Source of the DNA: an uncultured Oscillospiraceae bacterium
GTDB lineage: Bacteria > Bacillota > Clostridia > Oscillospirales > Ruminococcaceae
Reading direction: 5' to 3'
Assembly: GCA_904502045.1 (NCBI GenBank)
Contig: CAJGEB010000041.1
Span: 1-7,961, forward strand
Length of the DNA: 7,961 nt
Part shown: piece by piece, positions 1 through 5,711 of the stretch
Layout: every line of letters starts with the position of its first letter
Position numbering within the stretch: position 1 is the stretch's first letter
Translations under genes and position numbers: made by a program
Notes under the pieces: generated by a model
What the model was told of the DNA's origin: nothing
Seen by the model: the letters and a program-made list of their open reading frames with translations, nothing else
Database searches by the model: none

Positions 1-897
1 GCAAACGGTATGGAGAAAAACGAGGGCTTCAAGGTACCGCTGAAGCTGCTGATAGCGGCGATAAAAGGAGTAGTTTACGGCGACTTGTTTATGCGGTGTC
101 TTTACAGAGTTCGTCCGTATGAGCTAGTGAAGGGATCCGCAAATGAGCTGCACAAGAAATGGAAGGCTGTTTGTGTGGATTCTCTTATAAATCCGAAAAC
201 GAAATATACATATAAAAAGGTATGCGAGGGAATAGTTAGGGAATTTGATAAGCTTCCTATTGATGAAGAGCTCAAAAAGCCGCGAGTGGGAGTAGTCGGC
301 GAGATACTCGTAAAATATATGCCGCTTGCGAACAATCATTTGGTGGAGCTTTTGGAAGCAGAGGGAGCAGAGGCAGTAGTACCCGACTTGATGGATTTTC
401 TCAATTACAGCGTGTACAACAACGATTATAAGAGTAAATATTTGGGAGTTAAGCGCGGGGCGGGAGTTCTTGCGCGTGCCGGAGTAAAGGCAATACGCTT
501 TATAAGAAAGCCTGCAATAGAAGCACTTGAGAGGAGCAAAAGATTTGAAGCTCCGATGCCGATTGAAGAGGTTGCGGAGCTTGCAAAGCCGTTTTTGTCG
601 ATAGGAAATCAGTACGGAGAAGGCTGGTTTTTGACGGGAGAAATGGTGGAGCTGATACAGACGGGAGCTCCGAATATAGTTTGCATACAGCCGTTTGCCT
701 GCTTACCCAATCATGTGGTGGGTAAGGGAGTAATCAAGACGCTTAAGAAGGCGTATCCGCAATCGAATATAGTTGCGGTGGATTACGATCCGGGAGCGAG
801 TGAAGTAAACCAGCTTAACAGAATAAAGCTGATGCTTTCTTCGGCTAAAAAAGCGTGCGAACAAGAAAAGGTAAAAGAAAAGGAGCCGGCATATTAA
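1..897 (+). CDS. Acyl-CoA dehydratase activase-related protein, C-terminal part (5' end outside window)
   Basis: The reading frame is open from base 1 (Ala-Asn-Gly before the first Met at base 10), so this is the last ~298 residues of a longer protein, not a gene starting at base 10. The sequence matches my memory of the C-terminal end of the ~1400-residue clostridial proteins that join BadF/HgdC-type activase (ASKHA ATPase) domains to a DUF2229/HgdB-like region. Counting from the Met at base 10, visible landmarks are PRVGVVGEI (91-99), GNQYGEGWFLTGEMVELI (199-216), CIQPFACLPNH (225-235) and VDYDPGASEVNQLNRIKL (257-274). Cys225 and Cys231 are candidate iron-sulfur ligands, by analogy with HgdB-type dehydratase subunits. 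The C-terminus is a Lys/Glu-rich tail. The protein is cytosolic, with no membrane segment in this part. The family is associated with 2-hydroxyacyl-CoA dehydratase chemistry, but the substrate of these large fused forms is not established. A terminator follows directly, so this is the last gene of its transcript. Confidence 0.85.
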   Translation, partial: ANGMEKNEGFKVPLKLLIAAIKGVVYGDLFMRCLYRVRPYELVKGSANELHKKWKAVCVDSLINPKTKYTYKKVCEGIVREFDKLPIDEELKKPRVGVVGEILVKYMPLANNHLVELLEAEGAEAVVPDLMDFLNYSVYNNDYKSKYLGVKRGAGVLARAGVKAIRFIRKPAIEALERSKRFEAPMPIEEVAELAKPFLSIGNQYGEGWFLTGEMVELIQTGAPNIVCIQPFACLPNHVVGKGVIKTLKKAYPQSNIVAVDYDPGASEVNQLNRIKLMLSSAKKACEQEKVKEKEPAY

Positions 898-933
898 AAA
901 AAAGAACAGCGAAGTTTTACTTCGCTGTTTTTT
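896..933. terminator. Bidirectional intrinsic terminator
   Basis: A perfect 11-bp stem (905-915 with 919-929, loop TTT) lies just after the stop of the activase-related gene. A T tract (928-933) follows it on the plus strand, and eight A residues (896-903) precede it, which read as a U tract on the minus strand. It should therefore stop both the plus transcript and the convergent AI-2E family gene. The stem arms are AACAGCGAAGT and its exact complement. Confidence 0.9.
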
Positions 934-1006
934 GTGTAGTTATTTGCTTATTTTGCAGTGCACAGATATTGTACGGTGCGCGTTAGTTATGCGAGAGATA
1001 TTATCT

Positions 1007-2320
1007 CTACTGCTGAGATTCTTTGGTATCTTTGAGAGTAGCGTTGTCGGAAGCTTTATCTTTTTTCTTAAATTTAAGGATAATTTTATTGATCCATTTT
1101 TTGAAAAGAGATATGATCTTCGGGGACTCACGCTTTTTCTCAAGTGAGGAGCCCAGATAATAATCCTTAGTATCCGGGGAGAGTCCCTTTTTAACAAGGC
1201 GTGATTCGATAAATACACGGGTAAGGGAATAGATGACCGAAAATGCGGGAGCTCCGAGGAACATTCCCCAAAAGCCTGCAATACCGCCGCCTAAAATGAT
1301 AGCAAACAATACCCAGAAGGAAGAGAGTCCGATGGAGTTTCCGAGAATACGGGGTCCGAGAATATTGCCGTCGAACTGCTGCAGGAGAAAGATGAAAATG
1401 ATAAACCAAAGCGCCTTTGAGGGACTTGCAATAAAGATAATGATAGCAGAGGGAATGGCTCCGATGAAAGGACCGATGTAAGGGATTATGTTGGTTACGG
1501 CAACGATAGCGCTTATCAGAAGGGCGTACGGCATACCCAAAATAAGCATACCGATGTAGCAAAGGATTCCGATAATCAGAGAATCTAGCAGCTTACCGTT
1601 GATAAATCCGAGAAAAGCTCTGTTGCTTTCGTGGAAGACCTGAATATATCTTTGCAGGTGTTTCTTTTTGAAAAGTGCGAAGAGTACCTTTTTAATTTGC
1701 GCAAAGAAGGTTTCCTTACTGTAAAGCACGTATACCGAAATAATGATTCCGATGAAGATGTTGTAGATGCTTGTAGTAAGCTGCTTGGAGAAGGAAAGTA
1801 TTTCAGGGAGCGCTTGTTCGAGTGCGTTTGAAACGTAGGTTAAGATATCGTCATATTTTGAAACGATACTTTGAATAAATTCGCTGTTTATGTTGTATTT
1901 TTCAAGGAGTGAAAAGAAAGCGTTTTCAAGACTTTCGATATAGTAAGAGGTGTTTTTGAGCAGTCCGCTGATGCTGTCGACGAGTTGAGGAATAATGATA
2001 TAGAACAGTGCGGCAATCGCAATAAGGGCAAGTAATATGGTTAAAAAGATTGAGGCAATGCGTATCAATCTGTACGGCGGCTTGCGTTTTTTACCGTTTA
2101 ATTTTATAAACAGCCTCTCAAAAAGCGAAACAGGAGTATTGAGAAGATAGGCAAAAACGAAACCGTACAAAAAAGGAGCTACAATTCCGAGGAACCATTT
2201 GAAATATCCCGTAATGGTGGAAAAATTATTTAAAATAAAATAAATCAGTATGCCTGCGGCTACGATTATGAGGTTTGATACCATTCTTACGGTAGAGCGT
2301 TTTTTCCAATCTATTTTCAT
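1007..2320 (-). CDS. AI-2E/PerM family membrane transporter (UPF0118/PF01594 type)
   Basis: This is a 437-residue polytopic membrane protein. It shows the usual layout of the family: hydrophobic helices near residues 15-32, 43-63 and 88-112, a long soluble stretch (about 113-183), then a hydrophobic C-terminal half (about 185-372). The family signature is clear: VTNIIPYIGPFIGAIP (275-290) and QQFDGNILGPRILG (314-327), followed by a Gly-rich helix (LGGGIAGFWGMFLGAP, 343-358). A hydrophilic Lys-rich tail of about 60 residues follows and is probably cytoplasmic. The start is supported by AAAGGAG (2331-2337 on the minus strand) 10 nt upstream. The gene is alone, ending at the shared hairpin 905-929. 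The family name comes from one proposed autoinducer-2 exporter. Other members are linked to ion/proton exchange or have no known substrate, so the transported molecule is unknown here. No luxS or lsr gene is nearby. Confidence 0.9.
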   Translation of the reverse strand: MKIDWKKRSTVRMVSNLIIVAAGILIYFILNNFSTITGYFKWFLGIVAPFLYGFVFAYLLNTPVSLFERLFIKLNGKKRKPPYRLIRIASIFLTILLALIAIAALFYIIIPQLVDSISGLLKNTSYYIESLENAFFSLLEKYNINSEFIQSIVSKYDDILTYVSNALEQALPEILSFSKQLTTSIYNIFIGIIISVYVLYSKETFFAQIKKVLFALFKKKHLQRYIQVFHESNRAFLGFINGKLLDSLIIGILCYIGMLILGMPYALLISAIVAVTNIIPYIGPFIGAIPSAIIIFIASPSKALWFIIFIFLLQQFDGNILGPRILGNSIGLSSFWVLFAIILGGGIAGFWGMFLGAPAFSVIYSLTRVFIESRLVKKGLSPDTKDYYLGSSLEKKRESPKIISLFKKWINKIILKFKKKDKASDNATLKDTKESQQ

Positions 2321-2351
2321 GAGTTTTCAACTCCTTTAATATACTAATATA

Positions 2352-2380
2352 ATAATAACTTTTTTCAAAAAAATAATCAA
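2352..2380 (-). promoter_or_regulatory. Candidate sigma-A promoter for the AI-2E family gene
   Basis: On the minus strand, TTGATT (2375-2380) and TATTAT (2352-2357) are separated by 17 nt. They lie about 15 nt upstream of the ribosome binding site of the AI-2E family gene. The region is very AT-rich, so other hexamer pairs are possible. This is the best-spaced one I see. Confidence 0.4.
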
Positions 2381-2412
2381 GAGAAAAGAATGAATAAATA
2401 GTAAAAGTCTCC

Positions 2413-2441
2413 TTGTATTGAGAGGAAATAGAAGATATAAT
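2413..2441 (+). promoter_or_regulatory. Sigma-A promoter for the AAA ATPase gene
   Basis: TTGTAT (2413-2418) and a perfect TATAAT (2436-2441) are separated by 17 nt. The predicted transcript start is near 2448, giving a leader of roughly 20 nt that carries the GGGGGGAG ribosome binding site at 2458-2465 just ahead of the ATG at 2470. Confidence 0.65.
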
Positions 2442-2469
2442 TAAGTAATAATGAAACGGGGGGAGTAAA

Positions 2470-3213
2470 ATGACCGAGCTTTTTGTCGTATCGGCAGAAA
2501 TAAAGGAGCAGCGAGAGGATTCGTATGTGTTTTCACTTCCGGCGATAAAAAATCTCGGCTGTATGGAGTTTCGCGCTCCGATAACCTTTTTGATGGGGGA
2601 AAACGGAATCGGTAAGTCTACGCTTCTTGAGGCAATAGCGGTAGCGTGCGGATTTAACGCAGAGGGTGGCTCCATCAATTTTAATTTTTTCACAAGGGAA
2701 ACTCACTCGCCTCTGTATAAAGCTATGAAAATAGTACGTGGGTTCCGCCGCCCGAAAGATGGTTACTTTCTCAGAGCCGAGAGCTTTTATAATGTTTTGA
2801 CAAATATAGAGGAGCTTGATGAGGTAGAGGCTCCTGCACCGCCCATAGTTGGAGGGTACGGCGGAGAATCGCTGCATAATATGTCCCACGGCGAGAGCTT
2901 TCTGAAGCTCGTACAGGAGCGTTTTTTCGGTAACGGACTTTATATCCTTGACGAGCCTGAAGCGGCGCTTTCTCCCGAAGGACAGCTGAAGCTTATGGCT
3001 GCAATATACGCTCTTGCCAAGAATAAGGGTTCGCAGTTTATAATATCGACGCACTCGCCTATCTTGACGGCGTGTCCGGAATCTGAGGTATACAACATAA
3101 CAAAAAAAGGAGCGGAGCTGACAGATTACCGTGCAACTCCGCATTATATGATAGTAAAACGCTTTTTGAATGATCCTGAAAGTATCGTACGCGAGCTTAT
3201 TTCAGGGATTTAA
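2470..3213 (+). CDS. Small stand-alone AAA/ABC-like ATPase (COG3910-like predicted ATPase)
   Basis: This 247-residue soluble protein consists almost only of one nucleotide-binding domain of the SMC/ABC-like AAA type. Walker A is GENGIGKST (43-51). An ABC-signature-like motif follows (NMSHGES, 137-143), then Walker B LYILDEPEAAL (157-167) with the catalytic Glu of DEPE, a D-loop (SPEGQ), and the switch histidine in STHSP (193-197, His195). There is no transmembrane segment, long coiled coil or attached nuclease domain, and length and motif spacing fit small predicted ATPases such as COG3910. The start follows a strong GGGGGGAG site 4 nt upstream of the ATG. It is a one-gene transcript with its own promoter, and no partner gene (TOPRIM, nuclease or permease) is adjacent. 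ATP binding and hydrolysis are secure from the motifs. The biological role is unknown. Confidence 0.85.
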   Translation: MTELFVVSAEIKEQREDSYVFSLPAIKNLGCMEFRAPITFLMGENGIGKSTLLEAIAVACGFNAEGGSINFNFFTRETHSPLYKAMKIVRGFRRPKDGYFLRAESFYNVLTNIEELDEVEAPAPPIVGGYGGESLHNMSHGESFLKLVQERFFGNGLYILDEPEAALSPEGQLKLMAAIYALAKNKGSQFIISTHSPILTACPESEVYNITKKGAELTDYRATPHYMIVKRFLNDPESIVRELISGI

Positions 3214-4441
3214 TCTCGACAACATCCTCTGCTTTTATGTTTCTGTCGTGGCGGATCTCTTTCCAACTTGTAGTTTTAACGAAGAGGGAATATATGTAGA
3301 TCGGGAGCCAGGTAAGAGTGAAGAGGTAATAGGTAAAAATTCCTTTATAGGCTTTTTTGACGGAAAGTCCGGTCAGAAGGGTAAGTATCAGGGAGCCGAT
3401 GCAGAGTCCGATATACGACAAAGCAAGGCTTCCGAGCGAAATGATAAGGTAATTGAGGAGTGAGCCGCCTGCAAATATTGCGTATGCGATTATGGTGATG
3501 ATTGTGGGAACTACCGAGAAAGCGCGCGAGAAGGGGAAAGACAGATATAAAATGTAGTCCAAAAGGAACCGGAAGGATCCTTTTTTTATTGTCTTAAAGA
3601 TGCTCGGAAGATAAATCTGCGCGACCTGCATGATACCGCTTATCCAGCGTGTACGCTGAGTCATAGATACCGAAAATGAGTTGGGAGCCTCATCATAATA
3701 CAAAGCGTCGGGAGCCCAATGCACCTTATCTCCGGAAAGCGCACAAATAGTGGAGAACTCCACGTCTTCGGTGATGGTTTTAGTATGCCAGCCGCCCAAT
3801 TTCTCCATAAGCTGTCTGCTTACGCAAAAGCCTGTACCAATGAGCTTTGCAGAAAGTCCGATATTGGCTCTTGAACGGGCAACAAAGATATTACACATGC
3901 TGAAATAGAGTGCATAGCAGCCGGATACCCAAGTATCGTAAGGATTTTTTACCTCGCCGCGCCCTTTTATTATGTTAGCTCCGTTGCAGAGAGAATCGTT
4001 CATTTCGGAAAGAAAGTTGCGGTCAACAACATTATCGGCGTCAAAAACGCAAAAAGCATCGTAGTGGTACGGCTCGTTCATAAGGGTGTCGAACGCAAAA
4101 GTAAGAGCGTCGCCTTTGCATTTAATTGAGAGGTGGTCGCAGGAAATCACCGTAGCTTTTTTTGCCGCAACCTCAGCAGTATTATCGGTACAGTTGTTGG
4201 GGAATACGAAAATATCAAAAAGGTCGCCGGGGTAAGTTTGAGCGTTTAAGCTGTCGATAAGCTCGTTTATGACCTTAGCTTCGTTTCTTGCGGCAATAAT
4301 TATCGCAAACTTATTTTTCGGTGCTGCCTTCGGCGGTTTTTTAAATCTCTTTAATGCAAAGAGAGCAAGTATAAAAAAGTATACGCTGAAAATACTTAAT
4401 ATTGCACTTATGGTTGCAGAGATATATAATAATATTTCCAT
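3197..4441 (-). CDS. Membrane-anchored family 2 glycosyltransferase (BcsA/IcaA-like, COG1215)
   Basis: This 414-residue protein has an N-terminal membrane helix (about 5-31), a cytosolic GT2 catalytic domain (about 45-285) and several C-terminal membrane segments (about 295-390). The processive-type GT-A motifs are present. IIIAARNEA (48-56) opens the nucleotide-sugar binding fold. FDADN (133-137) is the metal-binding DxD. TED (224-226) carries the likely catalytic base, and QRTRW (262-266) is the Q-x-x-R-W acceptor/product motif of cellulose, hyaluronan and poly-GlcNAc synthases. It should therefore transfer a sugar from a UDP-sugar at the inner face of the membrane, probably into a surface glycan or glycolipid. 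The sugar and acceptor cannot be read from the sequence. It lacks a PilZ domain and is shorter than BcsA. AGGAAGG (4451-4457, minus strand) lies 9 nt before the start. The gene is alone, and its 3' end overlaps the convergent ATPase gene by 17 bp. Confidence 0.88.
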   Translation of the reverse strand: MEILLYISATISAILSIFSVYFFILALFALKRFKKPPKAAPKNKFAIIIAARNEAKVINELIDSLNAQTYPGDLFDIFVFPNNCTDNTAEVAAKKATVISCDHLSIKCKGDALTFAFDTLMNEPYHYDAFCVFDADNVVDRNFLSEMNDSLCNGANIIKGRGEVKNPYDTWVSGCYALYFSMCNIFVARSRANIGLSAKLIGTGFCVSRQLMEKLGGWHTKTITEDVEFSTICALSGDKVHWAPDALYYDEAPNSFSVSMTQRTRWISGIMQVAQIYLPSIFKTIKKGSFRFLLDYILYLSFPFSRAFSVVPTIITIIAYAIFAGGSLLNYLIISLGSLALSYIGLCIGSLILTLLTGLSVKKAYKGIFTYYLFTLTWLPIYIYSLFVKTTSWKEIRHDRNIKAEDVVEIKSLK

Positions 4442-4504
4442 TTGAAAAAGCCTTCCTATAAAATGGATTTTGGTTAATTAAATACACAACATAAAACCAA
4501 AAAC

Positions 4505-4533
4505 ATTTTACACCATAATTTATAAAAAAGCAA
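4505..4533 (-). promoter_or_regulatory. Possible promoter for the glycosyltransferase gene
   Basis: On the minus strand, TTGCTT (4528-4533) and TAAAAT (4505-4510) are separated by 17 nt. The -35 box is weak, the -10 box is good, and the predicted leader is about 55 nt. This is the most plausible pair in an AT-rich gap, but it is not unique. Confidence 0.3.
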
Positions 4534-4616
4534 ATAAAATTTAAGTAATAAATAAAATAGGAAAGAGATTAGTAAAAAAACAGCGAAAAAATGGTTAAAA
4601 AGTTTTTATAAGGTAC

Positions 4617-4645
4617 TTGAAAAGCGGGGAAGCAAGGAGTATAAT
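4617..4645 (+). promoter_or_regulatory. Near-consensus sigma-A promoter of the thiD-cytX operon
   Basis: TTGAAA (4617-4622) and a perfect TATAAT (4640-4645) are separated by exactly 17 nt. Transcription should start near 4652, only a few bases before the TPP riboswitch P1 stem. The transcript would thus begin almost directly with the aptamer. The promoter looks strong, which suits an operon controlled mainly by premature termination. Confidence 0.85.
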
Positions 4646-4657
4646 GGGAACAATAAA

Positions 4658-4748
4658 ACAGCGGGGAGCTTGTATTACAGGCTGAGAGGAAGGTAGTACC
4701 TTCGACCCATTAACCTGATTTGGATAATGCCAACGTAGGTACGACTGT
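4658..4748 (+). promoter_or_regulatory. TPP riboswitch (THI box) aptamer
   Basis: The conserved TPP aptamer segments occur in order: GGGGAGC (4663-4669), GCTGAGAGG (4681-4689), a small variable hairpin (AAGGT/ACCTT around 4690-4702), GACCC (4704-4708), ACCTGAT (4713-4719), TGGATAATGCCA (4721-4732) and ACGTAGG (4733-4739). The CTGAGA segment holds the pyrimidine (HMP) part of TPP, and the GGATAATGCCA arm with its partners holds the pyrophosphate. The closing stem P1 is short (ACAG 4658-4661 with CTGT 4745-4748). The terminator that follows and the downstream thiD-cytX genes make it an OFF switch: TPP stabilises P1 and the terminator forms. Confidence 0.96.
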
Positions 4749-4763
4749 GGGAATTTGTATTGG

Positions 4764-4789
4764 AAGTCGCCGAGTTGGGCGGCTTTTTT
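4764..4789 (+). terminator. Riboswitch-controlled intrinsic terminator
   Basis: The arms AAGTCGCC (4764-4771) and GGCGGCTT (4778-4785) pair with one G-U and a 6-nt loop, followed by six T residues (4784-4789). CGACT at 4742-4746, which includes part of the 3' strand of aptamer stem P1, can instead pair with AGTCG at 4765-4769 in the left terminator arm. This gives an antiterminator that excludes both P1 and the terminator, the standard switching logic for TPP-sensing leaders in Firmicutes. Confidence 0.88.
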
Positions 4790-4809
4790 GTTTTTAATAC
4801 GGGAATGAT

Positions 4810-4866
4810 CCTTGGGTAACACCGAGGAATTTCAGCGGCGGATCGGGGGCACCACTTTGCGCCGCT
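4810..4866 (+). other. Unassigned GC-rich two-hairpin leader element upstream of thiD
   Basis: Between the riboswitch terminator and the thiD ribosome binding site lies a GC-rich stretch unlike its AT-rich surroundings. It can fold into a 6-bp hairpin (CCTTGG 4810-4815 with CCGAGG 4822-4827, one G-U, loop GTAACA) and a perfect 7-bp stem (AGCGGCG 4834-4840 with CGCCGCT 4860-4866) with a 19-nt loop rich in G. A competing pairing, GATCC 4807-4811 with GGATC 4840-4844, would break both. No T tract follows, so it is not a simple terminator, and it does not occlude the AGGAG at 4891-4895. It could be a second ligand- or protein-binding RNA element or an mRNA-stabilising structure. I cannot assign it to a known class. 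Confidence 0.4.
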
Positions 4867-4902
4867 TAATAAAAATAATGCTAAATAAAAAGGAGAATTA
4901 TT

Positions 4903-5709
4903 ATGAGAACAGCATTATCAATCGCCGGAAGCGACTCCGGCGGAGGCGCCGGTATTCAAGCGGACATTAAAACGATGACGATGAATGGAGTATATGCGAT
5001 GAGCGCGATAACTGCGCTTACTGCGCAAAATACTACCGGCGTACAGGGGGTATCGGAGGTATCTGCGGAATTTTTAGAAGCGCAGATAACTGCGGTATTT
5101 GAAGATATCAGACCGGATGCGGTTAAAATCGGAATGACAGCATCGGGAGCGTTAGTGAGGACGATAGCGAGGCTGCTGAGGGAGTACGAGGCGAAAAATA
5201 TCGTGGTGGATCCCGTAATGGTAGCCACAAGCGGCTCAAGCCTTGCGTCCGACAATGCGGTAACGGCGATGAAAGAGGAGCTGCTTTCTATTGCCACGGT
5301 GATAACACCGAACATTCCGGAGGCGGAGGTACTCAGCGGACTTATTATTGAAAATGAGTCCGACATGGAGAAAGCGGCAAAAATGCTCGGAGATAAGTAC
5401 GGCTGTGCGGTACTTTGTAAGGGTGGACACAGCGTAAGTGATGCGAACGACCTTTTGTACGAAAAAGGGGAGTTTTCTTGGTTTAAGGGTAAGAGGATTG
5501 ATAATCCGAATACGCACGGAACGGGCTGTACCCTTTCAAGCGCAATAGCGGCAAATCTTGCGAAGGGATTTGACCTTAAGGTATCTGTGCAAAGAGCAAA
5601 GGAGTACATTTCCGGAGCACTCGGCGCTATGCTTGACCTTGGAAAAGGAAGCGGTCCGATGAACCACGCGTTTGACCTTTGCGGCAGGTTTGCAGAGGAG
5701 GGAAGATAG
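4903..5709 (+). CDS. thiD: Hydroxymethylpyrimidine/phosphomethylpyrimidine kinase ThiD
   Basis: This 268-residue soluble kinase of the ribokinase fold phosphorylates HMP to HMP-P and then to HMP-PP, the pyrimidine precursor of thiamin. The family motifs are all present: SIAGSDSGGGAGIQADIKT (6-24) at the N-terminus, which shapes the HMP pocket, KIGM (75-78), VVDPVMVATSG (101-111), TPNIPEAEVLSG (135-146), KGGH (173-176), and the anion-hole/catalytic loop NTHGTGCTLSSAIA (203-216) with Cys209 at the usual place. Length is normal for single-domain ThiD, with no ThiE or ThiM fusion. The ATG follows AGGAG (4891-4895) by 7 nt. It is the first gene after a TPP riboswitch and is followed by cytX with only 2 nt between stop and start. 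The context therefore points to HMP salvage. ThiD is preferred over PdxK-like pyridoxal kinases because of the riboswitch and the transporter. Confidence 0.96.
   Translation: MRTALSIAGSDSGGGAGIQADIKTMTMNGVYAMSAITALTAQNTTGVQGVSEVSAEFLEAQITAVFEDIRPDAVKIGMTASGALVRTIARLLREYEAKNIVVDPVMVATSGSSLASDNAVTAMKEELLSIATVITPNIPEAEVLSGLIIENESDMEKAAKMLGDKYGCAVLCKGGHSVSDANDLLYEKGEFSWFKGKRIDNPNTHGTGCTLSSAIAANLAKGFDLKVSVQRAKEYISGALGAMLDLGKGSGPMNHAFDLCGRFAEEGR
5695..5703 (+). promoter_or_regulatory. Ribosome binding site that fixes the cytX start at 5712
   Basis: GAGGAGGGA (5695-5703) sits inside the last codons of thiD, 8 nt before the ATG at 5712. An upstream in-frame ATG at 5679 would add 11 residues (beginning MRQVCRGG) and has no such site. 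The 5712 start is therefore chosen, which also suggests translational coupling to thiD. Confidence 0.75.
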
Positions 5710-5711
5710 CG

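Noticed and set aside
1007..2320. Quorum-sensing function for the AI-2E family protein
   Set aside because: The family name is historical, no luxS or lsr genes are in the window, and members have varied or unknown substrates.
2470..3213. Anti-phage defence system built on the AAA ATPase
   Set aside because: No nuclease, reverse transcriptase, toxin or mobile element is next to it, and the flanks are an unrelated transporter and a glycosyltransferase.
4805..4819. Leader peptide ATG ATC CTT GGG TAA after the riboswitch terminator
   Set aside because: It would be only four residues, has no ribosome binding site, and lacks the regulatory codon run expected of an attenuator peptide.
4810..4866. 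Calling the GC-rich leader an HMP-PP (thiS motif) riboswitch outright
   Set aside because: That class is described as embedded in an intrinsic terminator stem, and here no U tract follows the second stem. I also cannot recall its consensus well enough to match bases. Kept only as a hypothesis.
4956..5609. Long open frames antisense to thiD, cytX, the ATPase and mntP
   Set aside because: They run opposite to genes with clear family motifs, encode no recognisable domain, and have no ribosome sites of note. They follow from base composition.
5679..5711. Upstream in-frame ATG extending CytX by 11 residues into thiD
   Set aside because: The added residues (MRQVCRGG...) are not hydrophobic or family-like and have no ribosome site. 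GAGGAGGGA is positioned correctly for the ATG at 5712.
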